Shown: positions 43,086 through 50,246 of the stretch, piece by piece
How the letters are laid out: every line of letters begins with the position of its first letter
Position numbering within the stretch: the first letter of the stretch is position 1
Source: Candidatus Dojkabacteria bacterium UBA2022
GTDB lineage: Bacteria > Patescibacteriota > Dojkabacteria > SC72
NCBI GenBank assembly: GCA_002335495.1
Contig: DDBW01000020.1
Coordinates: 1 to 64,000, forward strand
Direction of reading: 5' to 3'
Length of the DNA: 64,000 nucleotides
Notes under the pieces: generated by a model
Databases searched by the model: none
What the model saw: the letters and a program-made list of their open reading frames with translations, nothing else
Told to the model about the DNA's origin: nothing
Program-made: the position numbers and the translations under genes

Positions 43086-43319
43086 ATGTCAAACAAAGAC
43101 AGGAATGTTATTGAACTAAGCGGTGTGGTTAAAGAGTGTTTACCTGATACGAAATTTGTAGTAGAGGTAGATGTAAACGGTCAGAAGCATGATATTGTAG
43201 GATATCTGTCTGGTAAGATGAGGATGCATTATATTAGGATTCTCGAAGGAGACAAGGTAAAGATTGAAATAACTCCTTACGACCCTAAACAAGGTAGAAT
43301 AATATATAGAGATAAATAA
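43086..43319 (+). CDS. infA: Translation initiation factor IF-1
   Basis: IF1 is a single OB-fold protein that blocks the A site during initiation and aids IF2 and IF3. The protein is 77 residues, slightly above the usual 72. Signatures are E-L-S-G-V-V-K-E-C-L-P, the G-Y-L-S-G-K-M-R-M-H-Y-I-R-I core and the closing Y-D-P-K-Q-G-R-I-I-Y-R. It is the first gene after a strong promoter and precedes rpmJ by 2 nt. Confidence 0.95.
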   Translation: MSNKDRNVIELSGVVKECLPDTKFVVEVDVNGQKHDIVGYLSGKMRMHYIRILEGDKVKIEITPYDPKQGRIIYRDK

Positions 43320-43321
43320 AA

Positions 43322-43438
43322 ATGAAGGTTCAGGCTTCGGTTAAAAAAAGATGTGCAGATTGTTATGTAGCAAAGCGAAAGGGTCGTGTTTACGTTTACT
43401 GCAAAAAGAATGCTAATCATAAGCAGAGACAAGGTTAA
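43322..43438 (+). CDS. rpmJ: 50S ribosomal protein L36 (bL36)
   Basis: This small gene of 38 codons codes for L36, a zinc-ribbon protein that bridges 23S domains. The translation begins M-K-V-Q-A-S-V-K-K-R-C-A-D-C, the family start, with zinc ligands C11, C14, C27 and the later His. It ends K-K-N-A-N-H-K-Q-R-Q-G. It sits 2 nt after infA and 17 nt before rpsM, the normal infA-rpmJ-rpsM order. Easily missed because of its size. Confidence 0.95.
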   Translation: MKVQASVKKRCADCYVAKRKGRVYVYCKKNANHKQRQG

Positions 43439-43455
43439 TTTTGATATATTTTTGA

Positions 43456-43839
43456 ATGGCAAGAGTCGCAGGAATTGAAATACCAGATAATAAGAGAGTA
43501 TGGGTTTCCCTTACTAATATCTATGGTATTGGGCCTATTACCGCTAAAAAGGTAATCGGTGTCCTTAACATTAAAGATACTGTTATGCTAGGCGATCTTA
43601 GCACAGCGCAACTTGATGTTCTTCGAAAGTATGTTGAAGAGAATTTTACTGTAGAGGGAGAGTTGAAGCAGAGGATATTTAGAGATATTAAAAGATTGAA
43701 AGATATTAGAAGTTATAGAGGAGTTAGACATAAGCTTGGCTTGCCAGTAAGAGGTCAGAGAACTAGACATAACGCACATACTCGAAAGGGTAGGTCTCAG
43801 CCTGTTGGTGGTTTGAAGCATAAACTTGAAAAGACTTAA
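43456..43839 (+). CDS. rpsM: 30S ribosomal protein S13 (uS13)
   Basis: S13 forms intersubunit bridges from the 30S head and contacts the P-site tRNA. The protein is 127 residues. Signatures are M-A-R-V-A-G-I-E-I-P-D-N-K-R at the start, Y-G-I-G helix-two-turn-helix, and the C-terminal G-L-P-V-R-G-Q-R-T-R-H-N-A-H-T-R-K-G. rpsK follows after 16 nt. Confidence 0.97.
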   Translation: MARVAGIEIPDNKRVWVSLTNIYGIGPITAKKVIGVLNIKDTVMLGDLSTAQLDVLRKYVEENFTVEGELKQRIFRDIKRLKDIRSYRGVRHKLGLPVRGQRTRHNAHTRKGRSQPVGGLKHKLEKT

Positions 43840-43855
43840 CGTAATATTATAAAAA

Positions 43856-44242
43856 ATGGCTAACACAAAAGTTAAAAAAACTACTAAGAAGAATGTTGCA
43901 ACAGGGTATGTAAGTATCCAGTCTACTTTCAACAATACTATTATCTCAATCTGTGATGAAAATGGAGAGTTGTTAGTTCAGGGTTCACCTGCAGTTGTCG
44001 GATTTAAAGGATCCAAGAGAAGTACCGCTTTTGCAGCAACTAAAGCTGCTATGCACGCTGGAGAGATTGCTGTTAAAAAGTATGGTCTTAAAGAGGTTAA
44101 AGTTGTAATTAAAGGTCCAGGAGCAGGTAGAAACGCTGCTGTTAAGGGACTCGACTCAGTTGGAATTAAAGTTACTCAGTTAATAGATAAAACACCTTTG
44201 CCTCACAATGGTTGTAGGCCAAGAAAATTACCTAGAAAATAA
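43856..44242 (+). CDS. rpsK: 30S ribosomal protein S11 (uS11)
   Basis: S11 shapes the platform of the 30S subunit at the mRNA exit. The protein is 128 residues. Signatures are the A-F-N-N-T/S-I-I-S-I type strand (here S-T-F-N-N-T-I-I-S-I), F-K-G-S-K-R-S-T-A-F-A-A, and the C-terminal P-L-P-H-N-G-C-R-P-R-K. The Asn-Gly in H-N-G-C is a known isoaspartate site in other bacteria. Standard position before rpsD. Confidence 0.97.
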   Translation: MANTKVKKTTKKNVATGYVSIQSTFNNTIISICDENGELLVQGSPAVVGFKGSKRSTAFAATKAAMHAGEIAVKKYGLKEVKVVIKGPGAGRNAAVKGLDSVGIKVTQLIDKTPLPHNGCRPRKLPRK

Positions 44243-44258
44243 CATTTATTAAATAATT

Positions 44259-44870
44259 ATGGGAAGATATACAGGAGCAAAAGAGAAATTAAGTAGACGA
44301 GAGGGAATTAACCTCTTTTTGAAAGGTGCTAGATCATACTCACAGAAAGCAGGTGTTGTAAGAAAACCATATGCTCCTGGTCAGCACGGTAATGCTAAGA
44401 AAACAAGATTATCTAACTACGGAATTCAGTTAAGAGAGAAGCAGAAGGTTAAGAGAATGTATGGAGTTCGAGAGAGACAGTTCAAGAATATGGTTAATGA
44501 AGCAACTAGAATTGCAAGAGTAAGAAATACAGATAGAGGTCTTGAACTATTGAAGCTTCTTGAAATGAGATTGGATAATGTTGTTTACATGCTAGGTTTT
44601 GCTCCTTCAAAGAATGCCGCAAGACAGTATGTTACTCACAAGCATGTTATGGTAAATGGAAAGGTATTAAATATCCCATCCTACACAGTTAATGTAGAAG
44701 ATGTTATCGAGTTGAAGAATACAAAGCTTGCTCCTGAGCAGGTACTAGTAAAGGTTCCAATGTGGTTGGAAACTGATAAGAATAAAGGAAAGGTTGTAAA
44801 GGAGCCAGTAAGGGAAGATATTGACGAAGGAATTAAAGAGAACTTAATAATTGAGTTCTACTCTAGATAA
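44259..44870 (+). CDS. rpsD: 30S ribosomal protein S4 (uS4)
   Basis: S4 nucleates 30S assembly and in E. coli represses the alpha operon. The protein is 203 residues in the zinc-free form: no N-terminal Cys cluster. Signatures are R-K-P-Y-A-P-G-Q-H-G, the Y-G-I-Q-L-R-E-K-Q-K segment, and the S4 domain L-E-M-R-L-D-N-V-V-Y-M-L-G-F followed by H-V-M-V-N-G-K-V-L-N-I-P-S-Y. rpoA begins 19 nt downstream. Confidence 0.97.
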   Translation: MGRYTGAKEKLSRREGINLFLKGARSYSQKAGVVRKPYAPGQHGNAKKTRLSNYGIQLREKQKVKRMYGVRERQFKNMVNEATRIARVRNTDRGLELLKLLEMRLDNVVYMLGFAPSKNAARQYVTHKHVMVNGKVLNIPSYTVNVEDVIELKNTKLAPEQVLVKVPMWLETDKNKGKVVKEPVREDIDEGIKENLIIEFYSR

Positions 44871-44889
44871 ATTTTATAACTATAACGAA

Positions 44890-45855
44890 ATGCTTAGCTT
44901 TGAAGATATTGCCGTAAAAGTTGTCGCAGAGGAAGGAAATTCCGGTCAGTATGAAATAACTCCTTTGCCAAAAGGATATGGACATACATTAGTAAACTCA
45001 TTGAGAAGAATTCTTCTTTCCAGTCTTGCTGGTAGCGCTATTACAAGCGTAAGAATTAAGGGAGTTGAACATGAGTACTCCGCTCTTGAGGGAGTAAAAG
45101 AGGATGTTGTTGAGATTATCTTGAACTTGAAGCAGATTAAGTTCAATGTATCAGCTGATGAACCACAGATTTGTAAGTTAGAAGTTAAGGGTAAGGGTGT
45201 TGTTACAGCTAAGGACTTAAAGCTTCCAGCAGGAGTTGAAGTTTCCAGTCAGAACGTAGAGATTGCTACCATTACTGATGAGAAAGCTTCCTTGGTTATG
45301 GAGATTGTTGTAGAAAGAGGAGTTGGTTATAAAGAAGCTAACGATGACGTTAGATCTGAAGTTGGAAGAATTCCTGTTGATGCAGACTTCTCCCCAATCG
45401 TAAATGTAAAGTTTGAAGTTACTGATGCTCGAAAAGGTCAGATTACTAACTTGGATGCAGTAAAGATTGCTATTGAAACTGATGGAAGCATTGCTCCAAA
45501 GCAGGCTTTACTAGAGAGTGCAAAGATTTTACAAGACTTCGCAGGTAAGGTAATGGTTGCTCTTGGAGTATCAAAGAAGGAAGTTGAGCAGAGAGCTGAA
45601 GAAACAAGTGCTATTCCAGAAGTTGTAGATACAGTAGCAGCAGTTGAAGATGAAGTAAGTGGATGGAAAGTTGAAGATCTCCCTATTTCAAAGAGATCTA
45701 AGTCAGGACTATTAGCAGGAGGATTCCAAACAGTTGGAGATCTCTCAAATGCTAAGGTTGCTGATCTGCTAGAATTGCCAGGATTTGGTAATAAGTCTCT
45801 CAACGAGGTTGTAGAGCTTATGAAGCAGTACGGAATTGATATTAAAGCTGAGTAA
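44890..45855 (+). CDS. rpoA: RNA polymerase alpha subunit
   Basis: Alpha dimerises to nucleate RNA polymerase assembly. The protein is 321 residues. The N-terminal domain shows G-Y-G-H-T-L-V-N-S-L-R-R-I-L-L-S-S, the dimerisation core, then an acidic linker and a C-terminal HhH domain (about 258-320, L-P-I-S-K-R-S-K-S-G-L-L and L-P-G-F-G-N-K-S-L-N-E-V). In the family the C-terminal domain contacts UP elements and activators. I start at the ATG at 44890; a TTG at 44851 overlaps rpsD and adds unrelated residues. rplQ follows after 5 nt. Confidence 0.96.
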   Translation: MLSFEDIAVKVVAEEGNSGQYEITPLPKGYGHTLVNSLRRILLSSLAGSAITSVRIKGVEHEYSALEGVKEDVVEIILNLKQIKFNVSADEPQICKLEVKGKGVVTAKDLKLPAGVEVSSQNVEIATITDEKASLVMEIVVERGVGYKEANDDVRSEVGRIPVDADFSPIVNVKFEVTDARKGQITNLDAVKIAIETDGSIAPKQALLESAKILQDFAGKVMVALGVSKKEVEQRAEETSAIPEVVDTVAAVEDEVSGWKVEDLPISKRSKSGLLAGGFQTVGDLSNAKVADLLELPGFGNKSLNEVVELMKQYGIDIKAE

Positions 45856-45860
45856 TAATT

Positions 45861-46373
45861 ATGTTTAAGAGACAAGGATTTAAAAAATTAGGAAAGAAGG
45901 CTTCTCACAGAAATGCTATGAGTAAGAATCTTTTGAGATCAATCTTCCAGAGTGGTTATGTTACTACCACTACTCCAAAGGCAAAGATGCTTAAGGGAGA
46001 GGTTGAGAGCTTGATAAGCCGAGTGAAGAAAGCTGATAAAGGATTAAACCTTTATAAGTATCTTGAAACCGTAATGGGAAATAGAAAACTTTCAGAAGCA
46101 GTTATTAACTATGTAGAAGGAAATGGGATTGTTAAACTTGTTAAGGTCGGATATAGAGCTGGAGACAATGCACAGAAGAGTAAAGTTGAACTAGTTGGTT
46201 TTAAAGTAGAGAAAAAAGAAGCTAAGAGTGCAAAAACTGAAGCTAAGAAAGTTGTCGCAGAACCTAAAAAAGTTGAGAGAAGAGGATTAAAGAATGTTTT
46301 GGGAGGAAATAAGTCAGTAAGTAAGAACGTTGCTGTTAAAAAAGAGAGATCTAGAACTAGATCAGGTATTTAA
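45861..46373 (+). CDS. rplQ: 50S ribosomal protein L17 (bL17) with C-terminal extension
   Basis: L17 lies at the tunnel exit side of the 50S subunit. The protein is 170 residues: the core of about 115 residues (G-K-K-A-S-H-R-N-A-M-S-K-N-L-L-R-S, then T-T-T-P-K-A-K) followed by a Lys/Ala/Glu-rich tail of roughly 50 residues, which ends in a basic R-S-R-T-R-S-G. Such tails occur in several bacterial groups and probably contact rRNA. Last gene of the alpha-operon part, followed after 18 nt by rplM. Confidence 0.94.
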   Translation: MFKRQGFKKLGKKASHRNAMSKNLLRSIFQSGYVTTTTPKAKMLKGEVESLISRVKKADKGLNLYKYLETVMGNRKLSEAVINYVEGNGIVKLVKVGYRAGDNAQKSKVELVGFKVEKKEAKSAKTEAKKVVAEPKKVERRGLKNVLGGNKSVSKNVAVKKERSRTRSGI

Positions 46374-46391
46374 TTGTTATTGTAAAACGCC

Positions 46392-46823
46392 GTGCAGAAG
46401 ACTAAGTGGACAAAAAGTGAAGATATTAAAAGAGAGTGGTATGTTGTTGATGCTAAGGACCAGATTTTGGGAAGAGTTGCATCAAAAGTAGCTTCTTTGC
46501 TTATTGGTAAAGGAAAAGTTAATCAGGTTCCAAATATGGATTGTGGAGATCATGTTATTGTTATCAATAGTAAGGATATAAAAATGACCCGAAACAAAGA
46601 GGTAAAGAAGATGTACTATAGTCACACTGGCTTTCCAGGTGGATTTAAGGAGATTCGCTTTGATAAGCTACTTGATAAGGATCCAAAAGCTCCTATCAGA
46701 ATGGCTGTTGAAAAGATGCTCCCAAAGAACAAACTTAGGCCTCTTATGTTAAAGAGACTTTATGTCTTTGCAGATGATAAACATAATCATAATGCACAGG
46801 CACCTAAAACTATTAATTTGTAA
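46392..46823 (+). CDS. rplM: 50S ribosomal protein L13 (uL13)
   Basis: L13 is an early 50S assembly protein. The protein is 143 residues and starts with GTG. Signatures are W-Y-V-V-D-A-K-D-Q-I-L-G-R-V-A-S, C-G-D-H-V-I-V-I-N, and the H-T-G-F-P-G-G-F-K-E motif. No ATG near the family start exists, so the GTG is required. The base context just before the start is ACGCC; the next gene, rpsI, also starts with GTG after ACGCA. Confidence 0.96.
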   Translation: MQKTKWTKSEDIKREWYVVDAKDQILGRVASKVASLLIGKGKVNQVPNMDCGDHVIVINSKDIKMTRNKEVKKMYYSHTGFPGGFKEIRFDKLLDKDPKAPIRMAVEKMLPKNKLRPLMLKRLYVFADDKHNHNAQAPKTINL

Positions 46824-46834
46824 ATTAGAACGCA

Positions 46835-47230
46835 GTGAGTAAGATCGAATACTTTGAAGGAATTGGAAGAAGAAAAACATCTATAGCTAGAGTTAGAGTT
46901 CAAAGTGGTAAGGCCGTTTCTACAATTAATGGTATTCCTTATAACGAGTATTTTAAAGTTGAAGCAAATTCTAAGGCTGTATTAAAGCCAATCAGCACAG
47001 TCGGGCTTGATGATAAAGTGTATTTCACAGCTAAGGTAGCTGGAGGTGGAATTACTGGTCAGGTAGAGGCTATTCAGCTTGGAGTTGGTCGTGCTTTATA
47101 CGAAATGTCATCTGATATGAAATCTCCTCTCAGAAAAGCTGGGTTTGTAACAAGAGATCCAAGAATGGTTGAGAGAAAGAAATATAACCAGAGAAAAGCA
47201 AGAAAGAAACCACAGTTCTCAAAGAGATAG
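46835..47230 (+). CDS. rpsI: 30S ribosomal protein S9 (uS9)
   Basis: S9 reaches the P-site tRNA with its C-terminal tail. The protein is 131 residues and starts with GTG. Signatures are G-I-G-R-R-K-T-S-I-A-R-V-R, the G-G-G-I-T-G-Q-V-E-A-I loop, L-R-K-A-G-F-V-T-R-D-P-R, and the terminal K-K-P-Q-F-S-K-R, which ends in the expected Lys-Arg. It pairs with rplM as in most bacteria and ends the ribosomal block. Confidence 0.97.
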   Translation: MSKIEYFEGIGRRKTSIARVRVQSGKAVSTINGIPYNEYFKVEANSKAVLKPISTVGLDDKVYFTAKVAGGGITGQVEAIQLGVGRALYEMSSDMKSPLRKAGFVTRDPRMVERKKYNQRKARKKPQFSKR

Positions 47231-47249
47231 TTTGGTTCTCTATTCGTTA

Positions 47250-47296
47250 TTGCAGTTTTCATAAATTAATCGCATAATAGGGTAAGTAAATTTACT
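47250..47296 (+). promoter_or_regulatory. Promoter and 12-bp palindrome before the DUF4349 gene
   Basis: TTGCAG (47250-47255) and CATAAT (47273-47278) are 17 bp apart. A perfect palindrome AGTAAATTTACT (47285-47296) covers the predicted start site, the right place for an operator. The palindrome is AT-rich and short, so a chance origin is possible. Confidence 0.55.
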
Positions 47297-47306
47297 GCCT
47301 TTATTT

Positions 47307-48215
47307 ATGCTTAAGAATTTTAGTGTACCTAAGAATTTCGGTTTTGTTATAACCGTCGTTTCATTAGGTCTAGTTCTAATCTCCCTTCTTATCTTCCTAT
47401 ATAACTCCTTCTTTGCAACTCCAAATGATGAGAGGGTTGTTGGATCTAATTCAGGTTCTGTCGATTATGATATGGGTGAGGAAGTTATAGCGCCGGACAA
47501 AGGTGGTTACTACCCACCGGTAGATGGAGGTGGTAGTGCGGATAGCGAAGATGAGCAAAAGCTAATCAAAACAGGATCCTTTGATATATTGGTCGATGAT
47601 TTTGATGAGGTATTAGGTAATGTTAAACAGAGTGCTAAGCAGTTAGGCGGCTTGGTTGTTTCTACAAACGACTCAGGAGTTGGTGAGGATAGATCTGTAA
47701 TGATTACTATTAAGGTTCCTGCTACAGCCTTTGATACCTTTGTTGAGAAAGTAAAGGGATACGCCTCTGTTGTGAACTCATATACTGAAGATACTACTGA
47801 TGTAACCAAAACCTATCAGGATTTGGAAGCAAGATTGAAGAATGAAAAGGCTTTGGAGAGTAAGCTAGTTGAAATATTAGGTAAGGCTACCAAAGTATCG
47901 GAAATTCTCGAAGTGCAAAGAGAGCTATCTCAAGTCCAGCAGAATGTTGAAGTTATGGAATCTCAGTTGAAGTACTATAATTCTCAAATTGAGATGTCCT
48001 CCGTTACGATCTCAATGGAGTTAAGCTCCGAATCTCTTGAAGTAACTGGGGATAAGTGGCAGCCAGTAGGGGTCTTTAAAGAGGCTGTAGCCTCCTTGGT
48101 GATGCTTTTGAAGGATCTAGGTACCTTTGTAATATGGGCAGCAGTTTTCTCTCCTGTGTTGCTTCTGTTATATCTGGTTGCAAGATTGGTCTCAAAGCGT
48201 GTAACCATCAAATAG
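47307..48215 (+). CDS. DUF4349 family membrane protein
   Basis: A 302-residue protein with one N-terminal transmembrane helix (about 12-34), an acidic Gly/Ser linker, the DUF4349 domain (about 85-250) and a C-terminal transmembrane helix (about 270-293). The domain shows I-K-T-G-S-F-D-I-L-V-D-D near its start, a central long coiled coil (Y-Q-D-L-E-A-R-L-K-N-E-K-A-L-E through V-Q-R-E-L-S-Q-V-Q), and E-M-S-S-V-T-I-S-M-E-L at the end. Its function is unknown; the family is widespread as envelope proteins with both ends in the membrane. It is followed at once by the rnpB promoter. Confidence 0.85.
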   Translation: MLKNFSVPKNFGFVITVVSLGLVLISLLIFLYNSFFATPNDERVVGSNSGSVDYDMGEEVIAPDKGGYYPPVDGGGSADSEDEQKLIKTGSFDILVDDFDEVLGNVKQSAKQLGGLVVSTNDSGVGEDRSVMITIKVPATAFDTFVEKVKGYASVVNSYTEDTTDVTKTYQDLEARLKNEKALESKLVEILGKATKVSEILEVQRELSQVQQNVEVMESQLKYYNSQIEMSSVTISMELSSESLEVTGDKWQPVGVFKEAVASLVMLLKDLGTFVIWAAVFSPVLLLLYLVARLVSKRVTIK

Positions 48216-48218
48216 TGG

Positions 48219-48224
48219 TATAAT
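48219..48224 (+). promoter_or_regulatory. -10 element of rnpB
   Basis: A consensus TATAAT ends 5 nt before the first base of the predicted RNase P RNA at 48230, the right distance for a transcription start there. It overlaps the last bases after the DUF4349 stop. The -35 position is weak. Confidence 0.7.
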
Positions 48225-48229
48225 ATAAC

Positions 48230-48540
48230 GCACAAGTATCCTATGCAGTTGCTGTGGCAATATTTGTTTTGCCATAGAGGAAAGTCCGGACTTCGTGTCG
48301 GTCTCGAATATTATCGAGATAGATGCCAACGCGAGTTGGGAGGGAGTGATCTCTCGGATAAAAGGGCCACAGAGAATATACCGCCCGCAAGGGTAAGGGT
48401 GAAAAGGTAGTGTAAGAGACTACCGGGATAAACAGTAATGTTTATTTGCTTTGTAACCCCCTTCTGAAGCAAGGTGATATATAACACCGCATAGATAGAT
48501 AACTGCATAAAACAGAATCCGGCTTATGGGGTGCTTGTGC
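48230..48540 (+). ncRNA. rnpB: RNase P RNA (M1 RNA, class A-like)
   Basis: RNase P RNA is the catalytic subunit that matures the 5' ends of tRNAs. The universal cores are visible: GAGGAAAGTCCGGACTTC near 48278-48295 (P4/J3-4 region), the CACAGAGAATATACCGCCC segment near 48370, GGTAAGGGTGAAAAGGT, and CAGAATCCGGCTTAT at the 3' side. The ends close by base pairing: P1 GCACAAG (48230-48236) with CTTGTGC (48534-48540), and P2 TATGCAGTT (48242-48250) with AACTGCATA (48501-48509), both perfect. At about 311 nt it is smaller than the E. coli RNA, so some peripheral helices are reduced. The YlxR/RnpM homologue that may bind it is at 1100. Confidence 0.95.
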
Positions 48541-48546
48541 CTTCTC

Positions 48547-48566
48547 TGACGACATCTTCGTCGTTA
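48547..48566 (+). terminator. Small hairpin just after rnpB
   Basis: A 5-bp stem ACGAC/GTCGT, extended by a G-T and a T-A pair, with loop ATCTTC lies 6 nt after the 3' end of rnpB. No T tract follows (AAAAATCC), so it may mark the 3' processing end more than intrinsic termination. Confidence 0.35.
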
Positions 48567-48584
48567 AAAATCCTCTTTATATCG

Positions 48585-48633
48585 TTGATTTTTCATTTAT
48601 GCGTCGTATAATGTACTGTTAATATATTAACAG
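48585..48633 (+). promoter_or_regulatory. Promoter and 18-bp perfect palindrome of the TrmB-type gene
   Basis: TTGATT (48585-48590), a 16-bp spacer and TATAAT (48607-48612) form a good promoter. Right behind it, at the predicted start of transcription, lies CTGTTAATATATTAACAG (48616-48633), which is its own reverse complement over 18 bp. The downstream gene encodes a winged-helix regulator, so autoregulation at this operator is the natural reading. Confidence 0.75.
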
Positions 48634-48640
48634 AGTAGTT

Positions 48641-49441
48641 ATGGACATATTGGATGTCTTTAAGGAGTTTGGATTAAAAGAAGATCATTTTAAAATCTAT
48701 AAAGCTAGTTTGGAGTGGGGAGAAACGACTATTTCCAATCTTGCATATAAATCAAAGGTTGCTAGAAGTACAGTTTACGAACTAATTGGTGCTCTAATTA
48801 ACTTGGGACTAATTAAAGTGTCCTTGAAAAATGATACTAAACTGTATTCACCAGCTGATCCTGAGAGAATATATGAGCTTCTTGAAAAGAAAAACTCTGA
48901 AATTACTCAGTTAATTTCAGTTACAAAAAATAAAATGAAAGAGTTAAAAGCCATTCAGAATGTAAGTAAAAGTAAGCCTAAAATATATCTGCTTGAAGGA
49001 GCTGATGGAATTAAGCAGGCATACGAAATGACCCTTCATACAGATGAGGTTCTTGTTCAGTGTCTCACCGATGACTATGGAGATGTTCCATCTAGTTTCT
49101 TTGATGATTATTTCGATCGCTTCTTTTTAAAGTCTAATGTAAAGTCCAAAGAAATTCTTAGAGAGAACGAGGATGATGAGTATTTACAAAAATATGGATC
49201 TAAGAAGAACTTGCAGATTAGAATTCCAGTGGAGGGAGAAACTAGTACCGATTTTATGGTGTTTGACGATAAAGTTATATTTGTTTCTTTTGTTAAAGGT
49301 GGTTCATACGCCCTTGTAGTGGAAGATTCTAAGGTGGCTTCTTGTATGAAAAATCTCTTCAATCAGGCCTGGGAGACTGCGGCCAAGAAAGATGATAGAG
49401 TTAAGAGAGGTGAAAAAGTGATGATTGAGTACGGAGTTTAG
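48641..49441 (+). CDS. TrmB-family transcriptional regulator
   Basis: A 266-residue protein with an N-terminal winged helix (about 1-70): helices around F-G-L-K-E-D-H-F-K-I-Y and S-K-V-A-R-S-T-V-Y-E-L-I-G-A-L as recognition helix, then L-G-L-I-K-V wing. A coiled linker follows (about 78-105), then a C-terminal PLD-like ligand or dimer domain (about 110-250). TrmB proteins are sugar-responsive in archaea, and bacterial CPR members are mostly uncharacterised. The gene has its own promoter with an 18-bp palindrome overlapping the start site. The PIG-L-type gene lies downstream after a hairpin; a regulatory link to it is inference. Confidence 0.85.
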   Translation: MDILDVFKEFGLKEDHFKIYKASLEWGETTISNLAYKSKVARSTVYELIGALINLGLIKVSLKNDTKLYSPADPERIYELLEKKNSEITQLISVTKNKMKELKAIQNVSKSKPKIYLLEGADGIKQAYEMTLHTDEVLVQCLTDDYGDVPSSFFDDYFDRFFLKSNVKSKEILRENEDDEYLQKYGSKKNLQIRIPVEGETSTDFMVFDDKVIFVSFVKGGSYALVVEDSKVASCMKNLFNQAWETAAKKDDRVKRGEKVMIEYGV

Positions 49442-49452
49442 TTGTTGAATAT

Positions 49453-49474
49453 CAGGGAGGGTTACTCCTCCCTG
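49453..49474 (+). terminator. GC-rich hairpin without U tract after the TrmB-type gene
   Basis: An 8-bp perfect stem CAGGGAGG/CCTCCCTG with loop GTTACT separates the regulator gene from the PIG-L gene. The sequence after it is GTAACTATT, with no T tract. It resembles the tuf hairpin, and both may use a U-independent termination or 3'-end mechanism. Confidence 0.5.
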
Positions 49475-49508
49475 GTAACTATTAATATTAGTTTATTTTC
49501 CAATCGCA

Positions 49509-50246
49509 ATGAAAGATAGTTTTGAAAAGGTATTTGAAGATGTTAAAACTGTGATTGTAATCACAGCCCATCCCGACGACCTTGAATTATATGCTGGAGG
49601 AACTATTGCTAGGTGTTTAGACCTTGGAATTAGAGTTGTGAGTGTAAGAATGACGTTAGGAGAGAAAGGGTCTCGTGAAGATTATATTGCTGAGAGCGAG
49701 CTTAAAGCTATTCGAAAAGGTGAGGACACTCAGGCTATGAGTGAATTGGGTGTACCAGCTCGTGATTGTGAATATCTGGATCTAGGAGATGGGGCTGTTG
49801 AGTATAGTATTGAAAATATCAGTAAACTTTCATATCTATTTAGAAAGTATCAGCCAGACCTTCTAATTACTCACAACCCTGAAGATAAAATAATTAGATT
49901 TGCGAAAGACGTTAACTGGATAAATCATAGGGATCATCAGAATACAGGTTTGTTAGCTATTGATGCAGCCTATCCATATTCAAGGGATCGTAATTTCTTT
50001 TCTCATCATTTTAGTGAAGATATAAAACCTGCGAGATGCACCAAATTCCTACTTGTAGACTATTATGACCATGAGGATACTGTAAATATCGATGTTACAG
50101 ATTTTATTAGCCGAAGGATTAATGCTCATGCCAAGCACGTATCTCAATACTCTCTTGAAGATGCAAAAGCTTCTGCCGATTTCTTTACCCTTAAAGAGGG
50201 TAGTGATAGACGGTGGGAATCTTTCCGTTATGTTGTTGCTGATTAG
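49509..50246 (+). CDS. PIG-L/LmbE family deacetylase
   Basis: A zinc-dependent N-deacetylase fold protein of 245 residues. The metal motif A-H-P-D-D (20-24) with the following E-L-Y-A-G-G-T is canonical, V-R-M-T-L-G-E-K-G covers the second strand, and the third ligand region reads I-N-H-R-D-H-Q-N-T-G (near 140). Relatives act on N-acetylglucosaminyl lipids, mycothiol and bacillithiol precursors, or antibiotic intermediates; the substrate here cannot be read. It follows the TrmB-type gene and is convergent with fmt, whose end overlaps it by 4 nt. No Shine-Dalgarno sequence; CGCA directly precedes the ATG. Confidence 0.9.
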   Translation: MKDSFEKVFEDVKTVIVITAHPDDLELYAGGTIARCLDLGIRVVSVRMTLGEKGSREDYIAESELKAIRKGEDTQAMSELGVPARDCEYLDLGDGAVEYSIENISKLSYLFRKYQPDLLITHNPEDKIIRFAKDVNWINHRDHQNTGLLAIDAAYPYSRDRNFFSHHFSEDIKPARCTKFLLVDYYDHEDTVNIDVTDFISRRINAHAKHVSQYSLEDAKASADFFTLKEGSDRRWESFRYVVAD

